DNA of 64,000 nt from Phragmites australis. Taxonomy: Eukaryota > Streptophyta > Magnoliopsida > Poales > Poaceae. Made by a program: the position numbers and the translations under genes. A model generated the notes under the pieces. That model saw only the letters and a list, made by a program, of their open reading frames with translations, made no database searches and was not told the DNA's origin. Shown piece by piece: positions 58,930 through 64,000 of this stretch; positions within the stretch are counted from its first letter, which is position 1; each line of letters starts with the position of its first letter. Location of the stretch: contig NC_084924.1 of NCBI RefSeq assembly GCF_958298935.1, positions 3,844,001-3,908,000 on the forward strand. The letters run 5' to 3'.

Positions 58930-61900
58930 TATTAATAATATAAAAAATAATTTAACTTACTTATATATATTATCTTTCCAGAGATGCAATGCAGCTTCGC
59001 AAGCTCCTCTGCAAGGAGCTTCAAACATTGGGTAAGAAAGTTCAGAAAAAAAAAATAACATATAATACAAATATTGATTATTGCAATGCACATGATTGCA
59101 GATTGATCTTTGTTAAGTGTTTAAAGCTTATAGTAAAATTGTAATTTATTTTATAAAATATTTGTACAGAACTCAATGTATATGACAACAAGTAGAGTAA
59201 ATGAAATGACATCATATGTATTTGATAGACAAAGCAATAATAGGATGCCACTTGATGAGGTAAAAAATTGAAATGTATAGTAGTAAAATCTGTTTCCCAT
59301 CAAATGAAGTTGTAGAGACTTTGAAATGAACCATGTGTTGATCAGAATGCTAAAACAAAAGATCATATAGTTATTTCAATTTTAGAATACATGAAAATAT
59401 AAAGTATATAGCATAAATTTCAGACACATGGCTCTAATGTAATATAAAAATGTACCATTGGAATAGTATATCTGAGAGTCTTGCTTGGAAAGATGATCAA
59501 ATTACAAGTCAATATCAATTATCTGAGCAGGATGATTAATACTATAAAATAAAGGTATTGATAAAAAAACATGGACACAAAGGTATAATTTAAAAACATA
59601 CCTACCTTATTTTGTAACTCAGCTTGCTTAATGAAAATATTCTAGGTACTTTGGGAGCTAACAACAGTATAACATTGTTGTGGGGAATTATTGTGAGATT
59701 GAATATTATTGTTGTTATTGATAGAATTATTGTTGCAATATTCGTCTTCAAATCCAATAATTGAAATAAATTACTAGGTTCAAACAAATTTGTGTATGGA
59801 GTGTTTCTATAGACTGGTTTGAATTTCTTATTCATTGGTGAATAGGAGTTGCAACAAAAAACAAGAAATTGAAAATAGAAAAAAAAAACATCTAAAATAT
59901 AAAAAATATCAAATACAAAAGAAGAACTAACCAGAGATTGAAGCACAAACAAAATCAAAGTTTCATTTTACTTACAAAATAATTGGAGCATCAATTTTAG
60001 GCTAACAAAAAAAATAAACGCAACATAAAGGAAAATAAAAAAAGGGCGAGCGGCTCGAGGAAAATTAAAAAAAATTGAATACAGATGAGTTGCACTAACC
60101 GGCGCGAGAAAAAAAAGCATATAGATTTAAAGTGACATCGTTAACGGTTCCACTCTTACACGAAGACACATCGCGGGTGAAATAAATCGACTCGATGATT
60201 CACCTTTTCCCTCTCCCTTAAGGGACACCCGATCGTCTTTCCCTTCTCTCATAACGGGTCTACAACTTGTTTTGATTTGTTAGGTAGACCAAAACAGACA
60301 CTAAAAGATAAAAATCAACACAACATAAAAGAACAAGTAGCCCACAAAAGCAACGCATGCGCGCAACTGAAGAGCGCGTTGTGTGGATGAGAATTTGACT
60401 ATAAACACAAAATAAAACAGCTGACAAGTGTATAGAAGTTTTGTTAAAGTTGTTGCATATCTAACCAGTGATAAGTTTAAAAATCATAAAAATGTTACAT
60501 TCAAATACTCCTAACCTTTAAAACACTATTAAAATAATCAGAAAAATCAGAAAAACATTTGTCTCTACAATCTAATCTAGCACTTCACAAAATTTCAACT
60601 CAAACAATTACTTATATAATAAGAAAAAAGAGACAATTTTTAATATTCCTAAAATTTGTTTTTTTTTTTCTCATCTTACATGGCCTCTCCTAACCAGGTC
60701 TCCACAGCATAGGCCGTTTCGCAAAACTAACTAAAATCACTGGGCTGACAACAAGATCAAAGCCCACGAACTGAAATAAATAACAAACATAATCAGTTCA
60801 CAGCGGCGGAGAGGCGCACGCGAGCGGGAGGGAGTGGCCGCGAGCACGAATCGTGGCACCAATCGGACGGAGAGAAATTTGACTGAGAATACGAATTATT
60901 TTAGCTGACTAATGTGTAGAAATTACGTAAATTCCTGCGGTCCAAGTAGCTCGCATTACCAATTCATTTTTCTAAATTTTAACTATACATTCCGGCTTAC
61001 CACTATGTTTATATGTCTACGTATTTCATTTCCAACATAGAGCCTGGAAAAATAAACGGTTTGTAGAAGACCCACCAACACTCGTATGCAATTTGGAAAT
61101 ATAAAACGTGAACGAAATGTGAGCATATATTTCGTCTGGATGGTAGGAATGTAAGTGGGTATTTAATATGTAATTTTAGATCATTATTTATTTTTTTAAT
61201 TTAATTATATGAGAATAAAAATTTAATTATTTTTGTTAGTTTGGATCGACCTAATGATCCAAAAATTATAAAACTCGCATCCTACTGACACGAGTTATAA
61301 GTCACCCTGTGCGGACATACCTTCGACGTCGCTCACCCCTGTTCCAGCTCATAGTGCAGTGGCCCAATGTTGCCCCACATGTTAGCCTAACCTTTTGCCA
61401 TTGGACTTTTTTATTTTTATATTTTTAAATAAAAAAGTTGTAAATATATACATTCATTTAAAAAAAATTGTGAATCTAGATTCTTGTTGCCCGTTGAAAA
61501 TGAAGGACTCCCTTTCAGGTTTAAAAGGAAAAAAAATTATGTTCCATTGCTGCTGCACCCCCAACTGTCTCCTCCTATGCCGAGCGACTTCTCTGGTGAG
61601 CCCATCTCATGGCAAGATTGTTCCAGGTACAAAAATGGATTAGTTCCAACCAACAAGAACAAATGTTCTAACTTTGAGAAGAATTGTTCTACACATATAA
61701 GGCCCCGTTTGGCACATAAAATCGGTTCTGATTCTCCTCGATTTTGGAGAATCGGTTGCCAAATAGAACGAGGGAACCAAAATATTTCCCTGAATCAGAC
61801 ATAATCGAAACAGGGTGAAATGTGTTTCAACCGATTCTCCCATCTTGTTTCCAACCTTACCCTCACCTGACACCAACCACACCATGCCCCGCCGCTACAT

Positions 61901-62080
61901 GTCGCCCGCTCAGGCCTCGACACCGCCTGCTCGGGAGGGAGATGATTGGATAAGGACGAGAGAGATGAGGGAGAAGATAAGAGAGAGATATTATTTGTGT
62001 AAAATAAAAATAAAATAAATATTATTTATATTAAAAGAAAAGTCAAATAAAAATAGCATATCAATCAAAGGTAAAATGGT
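58930..62080. other. AT-rich intergenic DNA with transposon fragments
   Basis: No gene supported. It holds a half-copy of the fold-back MITE (about 60480-60640), another AT-rich end-like segment at 61400-61500 with the TTTTTATTTTTATATTTTT motif, and a segment at about 61700-61850 (GGCCCCGTTTGGCAC, with an AATCGG/CCGATT-rich body) that resembles worn DNA transposons. Confidence 0.5.
60480..60640. mobile_element. Half-copy of the fold-back MITE
   Basis: It shares with 8940-9060 the blocks AAAACACTAT, AAATAATCA, ACTCAAACAATTACTT and TATAATAAGAAAAA in the same order. The second arm is missing or too worn to see. Confidence 0.6.
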
Positions 62081-62086
62081 TAATTA

Positions 62087-62306
62087 CTCCTTCCGTTTAC
62101 TTGTTACTATTTTTTACTGCAGCAAATTTGGCCAAATGTTTTTTTAAATTATAGATACTTGAAAATATATAATACTAGTAAAGTTTGTTTCATAATAGAT
62201 TTAATAATATAAAAGTTTTAAATATCTATAAATTCTTTTTATAGAAAAACATAAAATCAAATTTGCTATAGTAAAAATAGTGATAAGTAAATTAAAACTG
62301 AGGTAG
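62087..62306. mobile_element. Stowaway-type MITE
   Basis: The left end CTCCTTCCGTTTACTTGTTA and the reverse complement of the right end CTACCTCAGTTTTAATTTAC begin inverted repeats of about 50 bp, including ACTATTTTT and AGCAAATTTG blocks. TA at 62085-62086 and 62307-62308 is the target duplication. 220 bp, non-coding. Confidence 0.8.
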
Positions 62307-62584
62307 TATACTATCCACTCCGAATCTAGACAATTAAAAAAATATTTACATGAAAAATCTGATACTAAAACGTTTTTAAAAGAATGTAAATTCGTAGCAA
62401 AGGATGATTTGTTCTAGGTTTTTAGGCTAGGTGCAGACCTCCAGATCATCTTTAATTCTCGCGGCACCGGCACGACTCAAGCGGCGAGGCGCGGGGAGGA
62501 CTGGAGTTTTTTTTATTTTTATATTTTTTAGTTAAAATTTAAATAAATAGATTCCCGACGAAGATATTTACAAAAATAGACGCC

Positions 62585-62738
62585 TGCCACCCTCTCAGGA
62601 GGCTGCAGCCCTCTGAGAAGGCGGTTATAGGTCCTAACCGCCCCCTGAGAGGGCGGTAGGCCTAACCGCCCCCTCAGAGGGTAGGTGGGGCCTTCCCGCC
62701 TGGCCCAGAGGCTTACCGCCCTCTCAGGGGGCGGTAAG
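62585..62738 (+). repeat. Palindromic GC-rich repeat array upstream of the MULE TATA box
   Basis: About five copies of a palindrome with arms TTACCGCCC and GGGCGGTAA around CTCTCAG or its reverse: 62585-62606, 62606-62628, 62635-62660, 62663-62686 and 62711-62738. The last has perfect 9-bp arms; the first and fourth are the most worn. The array ends about 50 bp before the TATA box. Confidence 0.8.
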
Positions 62739-62786
62739 GGCTCCTCCCTGCCCGCCGCGCCGCACCGCCCGCCCGCGCCCTGCTGC

Positions 62787-62794
62787 TATAAAAA
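62787..62794 (+). promoter_or_regulatory. TATA box of the second MULE
   Basis: CTATAAAAAGG follows GC-rich sequence and precedes a purine-rich (GAGAGG) leader. It is a strong match in the right place for the mudrA-like gene at 63307. Confidence 0.6.
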
Positions 62795-63074
62795 GGCCAA
62801 AAATTGGCCAAAAACCATAAAAATCCGAAAAAAAAGGAAAAGTTGAGAAGAGAAAGGAGAAGAGAGGAGAGGAGAGGGGAGGAAGAGAGGTCGGCGAAGC
62901 CCTGCTGTATTTGGACCGCGGATTTGAAGGAAAATTTCGGGTAAATATTTTTTTTCTTTTTATTATTGTTAATTAGTGCAGTAGTAGTATATGACATATA
63001 TTTTAGACATTTACGACTTAGGGTTTAGAAAAATGTCAAATTTAGTTAGAAAATGGTACGATAGCAGTTCAATA

Positions 63075-63175
63075 TAGAATATTATTTTTAGTATATTATT
63101 TTCAATATATTATCTGTAGTATATTATTTTTAGTATATTATCTGTAGTATATTATTTTTAGTATATTATTTGTAC
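63075..63175. repeat. AT-rich tandem repeat in the MULE 5'-UTR intron
   Basis: Several direct copies of a GTATATTATCTGTA / GTATATTATTTTTA pair with a period of about 28 bp. It lies inside the inferred 5'-UTR intron of the second MULE. Confidence 0.75.
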
Positions 63176-63306
63176 CTGCAGATGTAGGAGGCAACAATAG
63201 ATGATAATTTGCGAACCTAGGGTAGCATTTAAAAAATATTTTATCCTGTAATCAGAAATATAGTTTGTTGTCTTAACATGGGTTATGTTTGTGGGTGTTT
63301 CCAGGG

Positions 63307-64000
63307 ATGGCAGATAAATTAATTTTTCAGAGATATTATGGTGATGGTGAAATTAGGTACGGTCCCAATGGTGTAGATCTGTCTGGATTTTGTCATGTTA
63401 TGAAGGGGCTTAGTAAAGCTAATGAGAGGACTATTGTGGGTGTGTGCAAATGACTCATGCGGTTTTTTCAACTGGATCCGCAGCAATATGAGCTGAAGTT
63501 GAAAGCTGTCCTAAGCTGTGCTAGTCATGGATACTTTGGTGAGCTTGTTCCCATCGAAGCCACATCAACTTGGAGGCAGTATGTAGATATATGCTGTGAA
63601 CGTGGCCTGCCGCTTGTTTTGTTAGCTGATGCGTACCTGAAAGATCAAAATGAGATGAACTCTGCAGAAGCAGTAGCGGGACCAAGTGATGCAGTGGAAG
63701 ATGAGTCAGAGGCGGCTAATGTAGGGTCCAAGGAGGAGGTTGGTGACGTTCCAGAGCTGCAACCGATGAGTGTAGCTGATGAAGAGGAGCACATCCCTAG
63801 CATCATTGAAGATATGAATTTGGAGGATGAAGAGTTGGAGGAAGGCCTTGCCAATGGGGATTCTTCCAATGAGGAGGGTAATGCTCCAGTTCCTGTAGAG
63901 TGGAGGGATCAAGAATTTTCGAAGTTTGTGGTTAGCGAGGCTGACCAGACACCGTGGCAGTACCATGAGAATGAGGTGTCACAGGGTGCTATGTACCCTA
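63307..64000 (+). pseudogene. mudrA-type MULE transposase, N-terminal part with in-frame stop
   Basis: The frame starts at ATG 63307 (MADKLIFQRYYGDGEIRYG) just after a likely splice acceptor and runs to the window end with one TGA at 63451-63453 (codon 49). After the stop the same frame stays open for over 180 codons: an acidic, variable linker, then SKFVVSEADQTPWQYHENEV, the conserved lead-in to the MULE transposase domain. The catalytic core and zinc finger would lie beyond 64000. A single base change from TGG or CGA would explain the stop. The coding part is otherwise clean, unlike the MULE at 36-38 kb, so this copy is younger. Whether translation could restart downstream is unknown. Confidence 0.75.

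Larger units (their letters stand above)
62500..64000 (+). mobile_element. 5' part of a second Mutator-like element
   Basis: Starts with AT-rich DNA resembling MULE ends (about 62505-62570), then a palindromic repeat array, a TATA box (TATAAAAA, 62787-62794), a purine-rich leader, and a likely 5'-UTR intron from GTAAAT at 62941 to TTTCCAG at about 63304. The mudrA-like coding region follows and runs off the window. The left end is approximate. Confidence 0.7.

Noticed and set aside
1..64000. CRISPR arrays, operons, bacterial or organellar insertions
   Set aside because: No regularly spaced repeat-spacer pattern and no prokaryotic or organellar gene found on either strand.

Overview
The window is nuclear DNA from a flowering plant, almost certainly a grass. 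It has spliced genes with plant-type families, very GC-rich short genes (the RING-H2 and syntaxin genes) beside AT-rich intergenic DNA, long gypsy-type LTRs, and Stowaway-, Tourist- and Mutator-type transposons plus tRNA-derived SINEs. I cannot name the species from sequence alone. No bacterial, organellar or viral genes, CRISPR arrays, tRNA or rRNA genes were seen.

Six protein genes can be built exon by exon. (1) 6.28-8.68 kb, minus: secreted ML-domain lipid-binding protein, 4 exons, 155 aa. (2) 11.45-12.02 kb, minus: membrane-anchored ATL-type RING-H2 ubiquitin ligase, 1 exon, 189 aa. (3) 24.5-27.25 kb, minus: farnesylated type-A DnaJ/HSP40, 6 exons, 418 aa. (4) 31.4-34.7 kb, plus: IQD calmodulin-binding protein, 5 exons, 397 aa, with a possible extra 3' exon. 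(5) 39.96-40.88 kb, minus: SYP12-group plasma-membrane syntaxin, 1 exon, 309 aa. (6) 43.7-57.9 kb, minus: TRAPPC8/TRS85, 28 exons, 1281 aa. All introns close in frame, but two TRAPPC8 introns do so only as GC-AG introns.

The rest is mainly mobile DNA. About 2.15-5.26 kb is a long LTR (probably solo). A second, 5'-truncated copy of it starts at 13.9 kb and is split by the 3' end of another gypsy element with a 5.2-kb LTR (16.0-21.2 kb). A decayed Mutator-like element (MULE) lies at about 35.5-39.7 kb on the minus strand. The 5' part of a second MULE (plus strand) fills 62.5-64.0 kb and runs off the window. TRAPPC8 introns 11 and 12 hold LINE and SINE insertions with recognisable target-site duplications. 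Smaller MITEs sit between genes and in an ML-gene intron.

The genes do not form an operon-like unit. Two (syntaxin, TRAPPC8) act in the secretory/autophagy membrane system, two (DnaJ, ATL) in protein quality control and turnover, and one (IQD) in calcium/calmodulin signalling; their proximity is probably incidental. The most unusual structure I found is shared by the two MULEs. Each carries about five copies of its own family-specific palindrome just upstream of its TATA box, followed by a GC-rich leader and an apparent 5'-UTR intron. I did not find a clear previously undescribed system.
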